A stretch of 64,000 nt of DNA, taken from positions 53,387-117,386 of the forward strand of contig JACMKX010000142.1 of assembly GCA_014379905.1 (NCBI GenBank), given 5' to 3'. The translations under genes were made by a program, and so were the position numbers. Shown here in pieces: positions 18,738 through 27,724 of the stretch (position 1 is its first letter; each line of letters opens with the position of its first letter). The stretch is from Ferruginibacter sp. (GTDB lineage Bacteria > Bacteroidota > Bacteroidia > Chitinophagales > Chitinophagaceae). Under the pieces are notes generated by a model that did no database searches, was not told the origin of the DNA, and worked only from the letters and a program-made list of their open reading frames with translations.

Positions 18738-19321
18738 AATATGTATTAATACATTATTTATTTATAATCACTTATTACTATTAGGGCTGTTAATATGTGG
18801 GTATTAAAGTTTTCTCTCCTATTGTAAATGTAAAATTATTGGTTTATCCACTTACATCCACATCCTATTAACATTAAGGTAATATTGAATAAAAGGGACA
18901 TGAACTAATACCCGCCTTACTATTAAAAATTGATGCCCCGGAATTCAACAAATGTTAACAATAAAAGCCGAGGATAAGTATTTTACGTTTTTTTTTAAAA
19001 ATGCCTGTGGATTCAATCCGTATAAAATGATTAAAAACTCCTTCCCCGCAGGCAAACCTTTAAAGGCACGGTTTTTACCATCTATTTATAACCGGAAAAA
19101 TCGGACAAACAGAGGGTTTATCAACAGTACTTCGCAGTTTTAAACAAAGCATTGTGTATAAAGATAAATCTAAAAAGAGCCGGCACCAGTTATTATAAAA
19201 AAATATAATTGGCTGAAATCATCTGTTAATCAATCTCCCGCTATCTTATCCACAGCTTTAAATTGCCTGTTAATAATCTTTTTCCCCTATTTTTGCCCTC
19301 CAAAATTAATCAATTAATCAA
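18738..19321. other. Divergent intergenic region with DnaA-box-like sequences, candidate oriC
   Basis: This is 584 bases of AT-rich DNA between nadA and ppiD, with no credible gene. TTATCCACA at 19246-19254 is a perfect DnaA box. Eight-of-nine matches are TTATCCACT at 18844-18852 and TTATCAACA at 19118-19126. Weaker seven-of-nine matches are at 18854-18862, 18796-18804 (reverse) and 19006-19014 (reverse). Flanking genes point away on both sides, and parS-like sites lie 5 kb to the left. An origin is an inference; the region could simply hold two promoters. Confidence 0.35.
19263..19295 (+). promoter_or_regulatory. Promoter of the SurA/PpiD gene
   Basis: TTG at 19263-19265, a 22-base spacer, and TATTTTTG at 19288-19295 (exact TAnnTTTG), 26 bases before the ATG. 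A direct repeat of AATTAATC follows just before the start codon. Confidence 0.45.
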
Positions 19322-21442
19322 ATGCAAATTATTCAAAGTATTCGTGAACGAGGGGCTGCCATTACAGTCGCAGTAATCGTGTTATGCCTTATTGGTTTTA
19401 TATTGATGGATTCCCGCCCCGGCGGAAATTCGGTTTCATCATCCCAAACTATTGGAAAAGTAAATGGTGAAAAAATTGACCAGGCTGAATTTAATAATCG
19501 TGTGATCCAGATGGAAGAACAGGAAGCACAACAGAGCGGTCAAAAACCAACCGGAACCAGGCTTAACCAGATAAGGGAACAGCTGTGGAACCAGATAACT
19601 GCAGAAAAAATATTCTATGCGGAAATAGAAAAGTTAGGGATTGAATTAACACCAAAAGAATTGTCTGCTATATTAATGAGCAACGATCAAAATAATCCAT
19701 TTCTGCGGGAGCAGGGAATGGTAGACCAGGCAGGAAAAATTGATGTTGCAAAAGTTCAGGAGGCACTGCGCAACATTAAGAAAGGAAGCAGCCAAAATAA
19801 AGACCAGGTATATGCAATGTATATCGATCCCTTAAAACTTACTACAGCTGTTGCTAAATATAGTGGGTTGTTGAATGCAAGTGCTTACTACCCGGCCTGG
19901 ATGCAGGCAAAAGATAATGCCGATGCAAAAAACTTTGCAACCATTTCTTATGTTGCTATTCCTTACACAGATATTTCTGACAGTACAATAAAAGTTACAG
20001 ATGAGGATGTAAACGATTACGTTAAGAAAAATGAAACGCTGTTTAAACAGGAAGCTGGCAGAACTATTTCTTACCTTAATTTCAGCCAGTTGCCCACTGC
20101 TGCTGATAGCTTGTTAGTATATAATGAATTGGATAAATTAAAAGCAGCATTTGCTGCAGATAGCAATGAAATGGCTTTTGTTGGAAGAAACGTTTCTGCA
20201 ATAGATTACAACGATAAATTTTTACCGAAAGCAAAAATTCAATCTTCAAAAGCAGATACTATTACTAAGAATCCTGTAGGTTCAGTTTATGGTCCGTATG
20301 TGGATGCAGATAATTACGTGATTGCAAAAGTGGTTAAAACATCCATCATGCCGGATAGTGTGCGGGCAAGACATATTTTAATCCCGATAAACAACCCACA
20401 AACCGGGCAGCCAATTATGGCGGACAGTACGGCGAAAAGAATGGCAGACAGTGTCTTAAATGCTATAAAGGGCGGGGCTGATTTTGCTGCGCTTGCTTTA
20501 AAATATTCATCAGACGGAAGTAAAGAAAAAGGTGGCGACCTTGGATTTTTTGAATACGGGAAAATGGTTCCTGAATTCAATGACTTCAGTTTTACGAAAT
20601 CAATTGGTTCAACAGAACTGGTACAAACCCAATTCGGCTACCACATAATTGAAGTACTTGCTCAAAAAGATATGAAACCAGCTTATAAGATTGCTTATGT
20701 AGCGAAACCAATAGTTTCATCACAGGAAACAGTCAATGCGGCAACTCAAAAAGCTACAACAGCGGCTGGTGAAAAAACAGCGGCGGATTTATCTAAATAT
20801 GCGGCTAAAAACGGTTTAAAGATTGTACAGTCTCCGGCAATCATCAAAGAAAACGACTTTAGTGTAGGAGCATTACAAGATGCCCGTGCCCTGGTACGCT
20901 GGGCATTTGAAGCAAAAAAAGGAGAAGTGAGTGAACCCTTTAATATAGGGGATGATATAATAGTTGCCAGTGTTGACAACGTTTATAAGGAAGGACTACA
21001 GGATGCAGCCGCTGCAAGAAGTGGTGCAGAAGTAATTATCCGTAAACAAAAGAAAGCAGCGATGATCATTGCTAAACTGGGTGCTAACCCAACCCTGGAA
21101 ACTGCTGGTGCCGCTTATGGCAAACAAATTATGCAGGCCGGAGCAGACTCTTCTATAACATTTAATTCCCAACTCATCAACGGGGTTGGAATGGAGCAAA
21201 AAATAATTGGCGCCTCGTTTAATAAGGAATACCAGGCGAAACCCAGCCCGGCGATTGAAGGAACAACGGGTGTTTTTGTAATCAAAGTAATTCAAATAGG
21301 AACAAAACCTGCTGATGTGCCGGAAGTGGCGGCACAACAGGTTACCAGTAAACTGGGCGCTCTCCGTAGCCAGACCAATAACTGGTTTGAAGGCCTTAAA
21401 AAACAAGCAGACATAAAAGATAACCGGAGTAAATTCTTCTAA
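19322..21442 (+). CDS. SurA/PpiD-type periplasmic peptidyl-prolyl isomerase
   Basis: A 706-residue protein with one N-terminal membrane helix (about residues 13-30) and a large periplasmic part. After a SurA_N-like helical region (GKVNGEKIDQAEFNNRV) there is a parvulin PPIC domain around residues 340-440, recognisable by ARHILIP, ADFAALALKYSSDG and GGDLGFFEYGKMVPEF. A second, degenerate parvulin-like segment may follow. It is probably a chaperone for outer-membrane protein folding. A strong terminator follows, so the gene is likely monocistronic. Confidence 0.9.
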   Translation: MQIIQSIRERGAAITVAVIVLCLIGFILMDSRPGGNSVSSSQTIGKVNGEKIDQAEFNNRVIQMEEQEAQQSGQKPTGTRLNQIREQLWNQITAEKIFYAEIEKLGIELTPKELSAILMSNDQNNPFLREQGMVDQAGKIDVAKVQEALRNIKKGSSQNKDQVYAMYIDPLKLTTAVAKYSGLLNASAYYPAWMQAKDNADAKNFATISYVAIPYTDISDSTIKVTDEDVNDYVKKNETLFKQEAGRTISYLNFSQLPTAADSLLVYNELDKLKAAFAADSNEMAFVGRNVSAIDYNDKFLPKAKIQSSKADTITKNPVGSVYGPYVDADNYVIAKVVKTSIMPDSVRARHILIPINNPQTGQPIMADSTAKRMADSVLNAIKGGADFAALALKYSSDGSKEKGGDLGFFEYGKMVPEFNDFSFTKSIGSTELVQTQFGYHIIEVLAQKDMKPAYKIAYVAKPIVSSQETVNAATQKATTAAGEKTAADLSKYAAKNGLKIVQSPAIIKENDFSVGALQDARALVRWAFEAKKGEVSEPFNIGDDIIVASVDNVYKEGLQDAAAARSGAEVIIRKQKKAAMIIAKLGANPTLETAGAAYGKQIMQAGADSSITFNSQLINGVGMEQKIIGASFNKEYQAKPSPAIEGTTGVFVIKVIQIGTKPADVPEVAAQQVTSKLGALRSQTNNWFEGLKKQADIKDNRSKFF

Positions 21443-21465
21443 AAAATTCCATAAAACGACAACCG

Positions 21466-21499
21466 AAAAGCCGGTCCAAACAATTGGACCGGCTTTTTT
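21466..21499 (+). terminator. Rho-independent terminator after ppiD
   Basis: A perfect 14-base-pair stem (AAAAGCCGGTCCAA with its complement), a 4-base loop, then a T run. Its right arm contains the -33 TTG of the next promoter. Confidence 0.85.
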
Positions 21500-21511
21500 G
21501 TTTTAATTTTG
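21484..21511 (+). promoter_or_regulatory. Promoter of the DUF2480 gene, leaderless layout
   Basis: TTG at 21484-21486, a 17-base spacer, and TAATTTTG at 21504-21511, followed by only CAAC before the ATG. It overlaps the ppiD terminator. Confidence 0.5.
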
Positions 21512-21515
21512 CAAC

Positions 21516-22034
21516 ATGAGTGAGCAATTTGTAAATAAGGTAGCAGAGAGTGGCATCATCACCCTGAACCTGGAAGATTATTTTCCAAAAGAAGCGGTGG
21601 CCATTTTTGATATGAAAGATTACCTGTTTATGGGATTGATATTAAAAGAAAAAGATTTCAGGGAATCTTTGAAACAACTGGACATAAGCGTATATGAAAA
21701 TAAAATTGTAGCGCTCACCTGCAGCGCAGATGCAGTTATACCTATGTGGGCGTATATGCTGGTAGCAAGCGCTGTACAACCCGTAGCAAAAGAATTAATT
21801 TTTGGAAATGAAGCGGATGCCGTGCAGCAATTATTATTAAGAAATATTGGGGACATTAATTCGCAGGAATATACTGACCAAAGGATTGTTGTAAAAGGTT
21901 GCGGGGAACTACCTATAAAAGAAGCCGCTTATGTAGAGATAACAAAACTACTACGGCCTTTTGCAAAGAGTATTATGTATGGCGAGCCCTGCAGTACCGT
22001 GCCGGTTTTCAAAAAACCAATAGTACGCATATAG
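21516..22034 (+). CDS. DUF2480 family protein
   Basis: A 172-residue soluble protein of a family known to me mainly from Bacteroidota and of unknown function. Typical features are the N-terminal SGIITLNLEDYFP segment, a CSADAVIPMWAYMLVAS helix in the middle and a C-terminal MYGEPCSTVPVFKK with a conserved-looking cysteine. No enzyme motif is evident. The start is supported by a promoter whose -7 box ends four bases upstream. Confidence 0.78.
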   Translation: MSEQFVNKVAESGIITLNLEDYFPKEAVAIFDMKDYLFMGLILKEKDFRESLKQLDISVYENKIVALTCSADAVIPMWAYMLVASAVQPVAKELIFGNEADAVQQLLLRNIGDINSQEYTDQRIVVKGCGELPIKEAAYVEITKLLRPFAKSIMYGEPCSTVPVFKKPIVRI

Positions 22035-22117
22035 TCTGAATTTGGATTTATTGGATGGGAGGATTGTGGGATTTTTCACAATGTTTAAGATTTCCATCGA
22101 TGTATATTAGAGGGATT

Positions 22118-22528
22118 ATGGACAAGGAAAAAATCAATGATGAATTAACATTCAAAATTATTGGATGTGCTATGCGGGTGCACTCATTTTTAGGGAATGG
22201 TTTTCAGGAGGTGATTTATCAGCGGGCGCTTGCTATTGAAATGAAAAAAGCCAGCATTTTTTTTGTTAGAGAACTTGAGATGGCCATTTATTATGATGGC
22301 GAAGAAATTGGAGGACGAAGAGTAGACTTTTTGGTAGAGAATGAAGTGTTAGTTGAATTAAAAGCTTTGAAAGCTATAGAAGATGTACATCTTGCACAAG
22401 GGCTAAATTATTTAACCGCATATAAATTAGATAAAGGACTTCTAATAAACTTTGGTTCCAGAAGCCTGGAAGTAAAAAGGCTCCGTCACCCTTTCAACAA
22501 AATACCTGATGCAATCCCTAAAAAATAG
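22118..22528 (+). CDS. GxxExxY protein, PD-(D/E)XK nuclease-like
   Basis: A 136-residue member of the GxxExxY family. The name motif is Gly28-Phe-Gln-Glu31-Val-Ile-Tyr34, and a PD-(D/E)XK-like core is visible as Asp70 (RRVDFLV), Glu80 and Lys82 (VELKALKA). ATG 22118 is chosen because family members start with a short basic/acidic segment before LTFKIIGCAM; more upstream in-frame codons look non-coding. The biological role is not established, though the fold suggests nucleic-acid cleavage. These genes are often sporadically distributed, consistent with transfer. Confidence 0.85.
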   Translation: MDKEKINDELTFKIIGCAMRVHSFLGNGFQEVIYQRALAIEMKKASIFFVRELEMAIYYDGEEIGGRRVDFLVENEVLVELKALKAIEDVHLAQGLNYLTAYKLDKGLLINFGSRSLEVKRLRHPFNKIPDAIPKK

Positions 22529-22599
22529 GCATATTCTTTTGTAATCCGATAATCCTTCCATCCAACAAATCCAAATTCAGACAATAATAAAAATCCCGG

Positions 22600-23691
22600 T
22601 CAGAACCACCCTCTCTTCTTAAAAAGAATCAGCATAATAATAGGAACAACCAGCATGATGCCAACAGCCAGGAAAAACCCGGTGGCGTTGTGAGCAAAAG
22701 GAATTACATCAAAGTTCATCCCAAAAATGCCGCCAATAACAGTTGCCGGCGCCATTAAGCAGGTCACAATGGCCATCACTTTCATTACTTCATTGAGCTT
22801 AAGGTTTACATTACTCAGGTAGAGATCCTGCAGGTTGGTCATCATATCGCGGTAGTTCTCTGCAAGGTCCGTTGCCTGAACAATATGATCGTAAACATCT
22901 TTAAAATATTTTTCTGTGCGTTCTTCTATGAGATCGCTTTCGCTACGTAGAATGCCGCCAACCATTTCCCTTACAGGTGCAATGCTTCTTTTTAAAACGA
23001 TCATTTCTTTTCTAAGCTGGTTGATCCTGGAAAGGCTTTTATTATTGGGCTGCCGAACAATATCTTCTTCTAATAATTCAATCCTGTCGCCGAGCTTTTC
23101 TATTACCAGGTAATAATTATCTACGATAAGATCGATCAAACTGTAAAATAAAAAATCTGAATTGCTCATTCTTACCTTGCTGGCAAAAATTTTCAATTTT
23201 TCTCTTATTGGGTTAAACACATCCCGGCTGGCATCTTCCTGGAAACTGATCACAAAATTTCTTCCCAGGATAATACTCACCTGCTCTGTTTCTACGCTGC
23301 CTTCTTTTTCATTAAAATAGAGCATGCTCAGCAGGCAAAATACCAGGCCATTGATCTCGTCTGTTTTTGGCCGCTGGCCAACGCTTAAAATATCCTCTGT
23401 AATTAACTGGTGAATTCCAAAATGAGCACATAGTTTTTCTACATCTTCTTTTCTTAAGCCATCTACATTGATCCAGGTTTTGGAATCTGTTTTTAAAAAA
23501 GGAAAACAATCCTTTACCGATTTAAGCTGGTAGGCTTCCATCGAATCCATATCATATTCGTACACCGTTATCTCACTTTGAGCCAACACTGCACGCTCCG
23601 GCGCCACTGTAGGATTTACATGCAATACTTTTTTGGTACGCAGGATATCGAAAGGGTTTAATATTAATTCGAGATAGTCTTTTGCAGCCAT
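22600..23691 (-). CDS. corA: CorA-type magnesium/cobalt transporter
   Basis: A 363-residue inner-membrane channel subunit with a large cytoplasmic N-terminal domain, a long helix (residues about 200-300) and two C-terminal membrane segments. The selectivity motif GMN is present (FGMNFDVIPF) between the segments, and the protein ends in a basic tail (KKRGWF). CorA pentamers take up Mg2+ and Co2+. The upstream metallopeptidase gene ends 24 bases before this start on the same strand, so they may be co-transcribed. Confidence 0.93.
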   Translation of the reverse strand: MAAKDYLELILNPFDILRTKKVLHVNPTVAPERAVLAQSEITVYEYDMDSMEAYQLKSVKDCFPFLKTDSKTWINVDGLRKEDVEKLCAHFGIHQLITEDILSVGQRPKTDEINGLVFCLLSMLYFNEKEGSVETEQVSIILGRNFVISFQEDASRDVFNPIREKLKIFASKVRMSNSDFLFYSLIDLIVDNYYLVIEKLGDRIELLEEDIVRQPNNKSLSRINQLRKEMIVLKRSIAPVREMVGGILRSESDLIEERTEKYFKDVYDHIVQATDLAENYRDMMTNLQDLYLSNVNLKLNEVMKVMAIVTCLMAPATVIGGIFGMNFDVIPFAHNATGFFLAVGIMLVVPIIMLILFKKRGWF

Positions 23692-23715
23692 AAAAATTTT
23701 GATGGAGTAAATGTA

Positions 23716-24633
23716 TTAATTCGGCACTTCCACTAAACTCCAGTTAGAAGTACGCCGGTTCCATAAAATGCTATAATCCTTCCCGTGGAGGAGCTTAAAA
23801 GTGCGATAACCATTGTAATATTTCAGGCGAAGCCATCCATAATTATAAACTTCAAATTTAAAAACGAAAGGCTGACCTGCGGGGATCTGTGCCTGCTGGT
23901 AGGTTTTGCCATCGTCACTCAATAAAACAGTTTCGGCCTTATTGCTTTGTATGGAAAGTGCGATCCAGCTTGGATCTGACTGGGGATTGGTATTTGCAGG
24001 TGTTGGGTTATTAGGAACAGTTGCTGTTGTAGGAATTGGATTTGCCGGAGGAGTAGAAGTATTGCCTGTTCCCCTGGCGGCATTCCACCCCCTGCTGATA
24101 GCATTCATCCTGTCTGCCTTTGCCGGGTGAGAAGCACTCGCATAATCTGACCCGATTGCCTGCATGGCGGCAACAGATTGTTGTAAACTGGCACCCAGCT
24201 TTGATAATACATATCCCGAAAAAGCATCTGCTTCAATTTCTTTAGGCGGCGTACTACCGCTGCTGCTCACAACATGATTATAATAGTGATGCCCCATTTC
24301 ATGTGCAAGCACGCTTATGGAAGCCCATTGAGTAGATGCGTAAGAGTCTATATCTTCCAGGAAATCATTATCGTAAATGATCCATCGTTTTTGATTGAGG
24401 ATGGTAGCATAGGCATTGCGGATACCATTTTGCTCCCGTATGTTGAAATTCTCCTTCCAGTTAATGGTATCCAGCATTTTGTTTAAAATATCCCTTGCTT
24501 CATAAACAGAATTGAAGTTTGTTTTGGCCAGTGAACGAGGCGGCACTTTAAAACCGCAGCCGGTTACTTTTTGTGCGGATGCATTGTTCAGCAAAAAGAA
24601 AATCAAAACAAAGCAGGAAAAACTTTTTTTCAT
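23716..24633 (-). CDS. Secreted M48-like zinc metallopeptidase
   Basis: A 305-residue exported protein with a cleavable signal peptide (cleavage probably after ASA, residue 20). The zinc motif is HEMGHHYYNH, with His111, Glu112 and His115, followed by EIEADAFSGYVLSKLG, which supplies the third ligand. The pattern resembles M48 peptidases without their membrane helices. Residues about 190-230 are a Pro/Thr/Asn-rich linker, and the C-terminal 75 residues form a separate domain (VFKFEVYNYGWLRLKYYNGY). Substrate unknown. A terminator-like hairpin lies on the same strand upstream of the gene. Confidence 0.8.
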   Translation of the reverse strand: MKKSFSCFVLIFFLLNNASAQKVTGCGFKVPPRSLAKTNFNSVYEARDILNKMLDTINWKENFNIREQNGIRNAYATILNQKRWIIYDNDFLEDIDSYASTQWASISVLAHEMGHHYYNHVVSSSGSTPPKEIEADAFSGYVLSKLGASLQQSVAAMQAIGSDYASASHPAKADRMNAISRGWNAARGTGNTSTPPANPIPTTATVPNNPTPANTNPQSDPSWIALSIQSNKAETVLLSDDGKTYQQAQIPAGQPFVFKFEVYNYGWLRLKYYNGYRTFKLLHGKDYSILWNRRTSNWSLVEVPN

Positions 24634-24791
24634 CCGTGCAGGTTTAAATAAATGATATGATAACCCTATAAAATTAGTTTATTTGGGGATCAAAAAGATA
24701 TAACAGTTTAACCGGGAGAAAATACAGTTTGTTGTTTCCAGCCAGGCTGATCAATCCTTTTAACCGGCGTCAGCTGTTCTCCCCCTAACAT

Positions 24792-24817
24792 AAAAAAACC
24801 TCCCGCCGGAAGGTTTT
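24792..24817 (-). terminator. Terminator downstream of the duplicate asnS 3' end
   Basis: On the minus strand AAAACCT pairs with AGGTTTT around a short GC-rich loop, followed by a run of seven T. It sits 25 bases past the TAA of the duplicate asnS tail, where the original asnS terminator would be expected. Confidence 0.6.
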
Positions 24818-24841
24818 CATTATCAACAAATAAATTAAAAA

Positions 24842-24967
24842 TTAAAACGCTGCACTCTTTGGATACCTCGGAAAAGGAATTACATCCCTGATATTAGTCA
24901 TACCCGTTACAAATAATACCAGTCGCTCAAACCCAAGCCCAAAACCCGCATGCGGGCAACTACCAGA
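24842..24967 (-). pseudogene. Duplicate 3' end of asnS, 41 codons plus stop
   Basis: Read on the minus strand this gives [15 protein letters not shown], then the asnS tail to SAAF and TAA, including class II motif 3. It matches the end of the intact asnS 321 bases away. Of the 12 codon differences, 10 are silent (counting TAA versus TAG) and two change Phe to Ser or Tyr. A decayed tandem copy should show mostly non-silent changes, so this copy seems to have evolved as coding sequence, perhaps in another genome. Upstream it continues only as TTRYLC before entering the TGTGACAA array. See findings. Confidence 0.85.
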
Positions 24968-24981
24968 ACAAAGGTAACGGG

Positions 24982-25128
24982 TTGTCACATTTTTTTAAAA
25001 GCTTGAAAAAATGTGACAACCATCTTTAAAATGTTTTGTCACAAATTATTCTACTAATAAAAAAATGTGACAACTCACTTAAAAATTTTTTGTCACAAAT
25101 TCTTCCAATAGTATAAATTATGTGACAA
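24982..25128. repeat. Array of six alternating TTGTCACA / TGTGACAA motifs
   Basis: Exact 8-mers are at 24982 (TTGTCACA), 25012 (TGTGACAA), 25036 (TTGTCACA), 25066 (TGTGACAA), 25090 (TTGTCACA) and 25121 (TGTGACAA). Start spacing is 30, 24, 30, 24, 31, a period of about 54 bases. The first pair forms a perfect 15-base-pair hairpin (GTTGTCACATTTTTT with its complement). The stretch is very AT-rich and lies between the duplicate and the genuine 3' ends of asnS. No coding potential seen. Confidence 0.85.
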
Positions 25129-25162
25129 CTACGATCCCCATGTTACTAAAAAAGCCGAATAA

Positions 25163-26605
25163 CTAAAACGCCGCACTCTTCGGAAACCTCGGAAAAGGTA
25201 TCACATCCCGGATATTCGTCATACCCGTTACAAATAATACCAGCCGCTCAAAACCAAGCCCAAAGCCCGCATGCGGGCAACTACCAAAACGGCGGGTGTC
25301 AAGGAACCAATCCATTTCTTCTGCCGGTATATGCATTTCCTTCATGCGCTCCACCAGTTTATCATACCTTTCTTCTCTTTGCGAACCTCCCACAATTTCA
25401 CCAATACCCGGCGCTAAAATATCCATTGCTGCCACTGTTTTTCCATCTTCATTCAGGCGCATGTAAAAACTCTTGATGTCTTTCGGGTAGTCGGTTAAGA
25501 TAACAGGCTTTTTAAAATGTTTTTCAACCAGGTAGCGCTCATGTTCGCTTTGCAGGTCAACCCCCCATTTATCAATCAGGTAAGTAAACTTCTTTTTCTT
25601 GTTGTGACTGCTCTCTCTTAAAATTTCAATGGCCTCTGTATAAGTGAGGCGTTCAAAATTATTGTTCACCACGAATTCAAGTTTTTCTACCAGGCCCATT
25701 TCTGTGCGCTCCTGTTGTGGTTTTTGTTTTTCTTCTTCTGACAGGCGTTGTGCTAAAAACTCCAGGTCTTCTTTGTTGTGCTCCATGGCATAGGCAATAA
25801 TGAACTTAATAAAATCTTCTGCCAGGTTCATATTATCTTCCAGGTCGTTGAAAGCAACTTCCGGCTCTATCATCCAAAACTCTGCCAGGTGACGGGTGGT
25901 ATTGCTATTTTCTGCCCTGAACGTGGGACCAAAAGTATAAATATCACTAAAAGCCATGGCCGCTAACTCTCCTTCCAGCTGACCACTCACAGTAAGGTTG
26001 GTGCTGCGCCCGAAAAAGTCTTCTTTAAAATTAATACTGCCGTCCTCATTTTTTGGAGCAGTACCATCCAGGGGCAAGGTTGTTACCTGGAACATTTCTC
26101 CCGCTCCTTCCGCATCACTACCTGTAATGATGGGCGTATGCATGTAAACAAAGCCTCGTTCATTAAAAAATTTATGAACAGCAAAAGCGAGCGAATTTCT
26201 TACCCGGAAAATGGCGCCGAAAGTGTTCGTCCTGAAACGAAGGTGAGCGATCTCCCTCAAAAATTCAAGGCTGTGTTTTTTAGGCTGTAAGGGGAATTTT
26301 TCTGCATCGCTATCTCCCAGTATTTCAATAGAAGCAGCCTGCAATTCTACCTTTTGTCCTTTACCCAGGGAAGCAATTACATTACCGGTTGCTTTTATAC
26401 ATGCGCCGGTGGTAATCCTTTTTAGCAAAGCATCATCAAAGTGTCCGAGTGTAGCTACCACCTGGAGATTATTATTGGCACTGCCATCATTGAGGGCAAT
26501 AAACTGGTTGTTTCTAAAACTGCGAACCCATCCCATTACGGTGGCTTCGTATTCCGTAGCATCGTTTTCGAGCAATGCTTTTATCTTAATTCTTTTATTA
26601 AACAT
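25163..26605 (-). CDS. asnS: Asparaginyl-tRNA synthetase
   Basis: A 480-residue class IIb synthetase that charges tRNA-Asn. The N-terminal OB-fold anticodon-binding domain contains [20 protein letters not shown]. The catalytic core has [15 protein letters not shown] (motif 1), [25 protein letters not shown] split across motif 2, and [12 protein letters not shown] (motif 3). ATG 26605 gives the standard [12 protein letters not shown] start; a longer upstream reading is not coding-like. A perfect -7 box lies 18 bases upstream. Its last 41 codons are duplicated downstream, and the array of TGTGACAA motifs begins about 35 bases after its stop. Confidence 0.97.
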   Translation of the reverse strand: MFNKRIKIKALLENDATEYEATVMGWVRSFRNNQFIALNDGSANNNLQVVATLGHFDDALLKRITTGACIKATGNVIASLGKGQKVELQAASIEILGDSDAEKFPLQPKKHSLEFLREIAHLRFRTNTFGAIFRVRNSLAFAVHKFFNERGFVYMHTPIITGSDAEGAGEMFQVTTLPLDGTAPKNEDGSINFKEDFFGRSTNLTVSGQLEGELAAMAFSDIYTFGPTFRAENSNTTRHLAEFWMIEPEVAFNDLEDNMNLAEDFIKFIIAYAMEHNKEDLEFLAQRLSEEEKQKPQQERTEMGLVEKLEFVVNNNFERLTYTEAIEILRESSHNKKKKFTYLIDKWGVDLQSEHERYLVEKHFKKPVILTDYPKDIKSFYMRLNEDGKTVAAMDILAPGIGEIVGGSQREERYDKLVERMKEMHIPAEEMDWFLDTRRFGSCPHAGFGLGFERLVLFVTGMTNIRDVIPFPRFPKSAAF

Positions 26606-26623
26606 AATAAGTGTAATTGGCTG

Positions 26624-26631
26624 CAAATATA
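26624..26631 (-). promoter_or_regulatory. -7 box of asnS
   Basis: TATATTTG on the minus strand, an exact TAnnTTTG match 18 bases from the ATG. Confidence 0.4.
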
Positions 26632-26837
26632 GAAATACCGGCGCAGAGAATAAGTTTAAAACAAAGGAATCTGCGGGCGGGAAAGGCCAAAGCAAATATG
26701 GGCTGTGGTTATACCAAATCAACATTGGTTGTTCCAGCCTGCAATATTTGCAGGTCAGGCACATTTTAAATTAATTTCAGCGCCTTGGCTTCTTCGCGGT
26801 TAAATTACTTCCACGGGCCTGACCTTTGGTGCCGACC

Positions 26838-27722
26838 CTATAAAATCTCCTCCACGTTTTTTTTAATATTGGAGGCAATTTTTTCAGTAGGTACATCATT
26901 TTCATCACCGCCAAAAGGGTCTTCAATTTCTTCGGCAATCAGTTCCAGGCTTGCCAGTACATAAAATATAAACATAACCACCGGTATAACCCAGTAGCCC
27001 AGGCTAAATACATAACCAAAAGGCAGCGATATAATATAAATGAAGATGAATTTTTTTATAAATACGCTATAGGAGAAAGGAATAGGTGTGTTTTTAATCC
27101 TTTCGCAGGCACCGCAAATTTCGGTAAATGACATCAGCTCATTGTTTAAAAACAACAGTTGTTCCCCTGTTATTATTTTTTCTTTATGCAAATCATATAC
27201 ATGCTGGTAAATAACCAGGGCTATCTGATTGGGCACGTGTTTTTCTACATCAACATGCTGCACCAGGTGACCGTGTTCATCATCATCTGCCAGCGCAAGC
27301 CGTGTATTTTCCCTGCGGAGATGCGCATGCAGTGCTTCTGCAAACGAAGGAATTATTTTGCGGAAAAAACTACGTTGCGAGTCTTCAGGATCTGGCAAAA
27401 TAGTGGCTAGCTTTAGCGCAAGGTTGCGGCTGTTATTGGTGAGGCTACCCCAAAGTTTACGGCCCTCCCACCAGCGATCGTATGCAGTATTTGTTCTGAA
27501 TACCAGTATCATCGAAATAGCAAAACCAAGCAGGCTATGCATCATAGGTATATTTTTTACCAGGTTGGTTGCCGACAGGTTCCATATCTCCAACTCCAGC
27601 CAGGCTATTATACCAGAGAACACACCAATGCCCACCAGCATGAGCCAAAGCCTGCGAAACGTATCGCCTTTATGAAATTTAAATGTATAGCTAAACCAGT
27701 CCTTGGGGTTGTATGATACCAT
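26838..27722 (-). CDS. Bestrophin family anion channel
   Basis: A 294-residue membrane protein of the bestrophin (UPF0187) family. Hallmarks are the amphipathic N-terminus followed by membrane helices, FRTNTAYDRWWEGRKLWGSL near residues 75-94, and the late PFSYSVFIKKF and IEDPFGGDENDVP segment, the latter a Ca-clasp-like acidic motif. Bacterial bestrophins form pentameric channels for anions or cations. The lipoprotein gene upstream ends 2 bases before this ATG, so the two form an operon. Confidence 0.92.
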   Translation of the reverse strand: MVSYNPKDWFSYTFKFHKGDTFRRLWLMLVGIGVFSGIIAWLELEIWNLSATNLVKNIPMMHSLLGFAISMILVFRTNTAYDRWWEGRKLWGSLTNNSRNLALKLATILPDPEDSQRSFFRKIIPSFAEALHAHLRRENTRLALADDDEHGHLVQHVDVEKHVPNQIALVIYQHVYDLHKEKIITGEQLLFLNNELMSFTEICGACERIKNTPIPFSYSVFIKKFIFIYIISLPFGYVFSLGYWVIPVVMFIFYVLASLELIAEEIEDPFGGDENDVPTEKIASNIKKNVEEIL

Positions 27723-27724
27723 TG

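Noticed and set aside
24982..25128. CRISPR array
   Set aside because: Repeats are 8 bases, alternate in orientation and have no unique 30-base spacers or cas genes.
24982..25128. CRP/FNR-type binding sites (TGTGA-N6-TCACA)
   Set aside because: The half-sites are not at N6 spacing; TGTGACAA and TTGTCACA are 16-22 bases apart.
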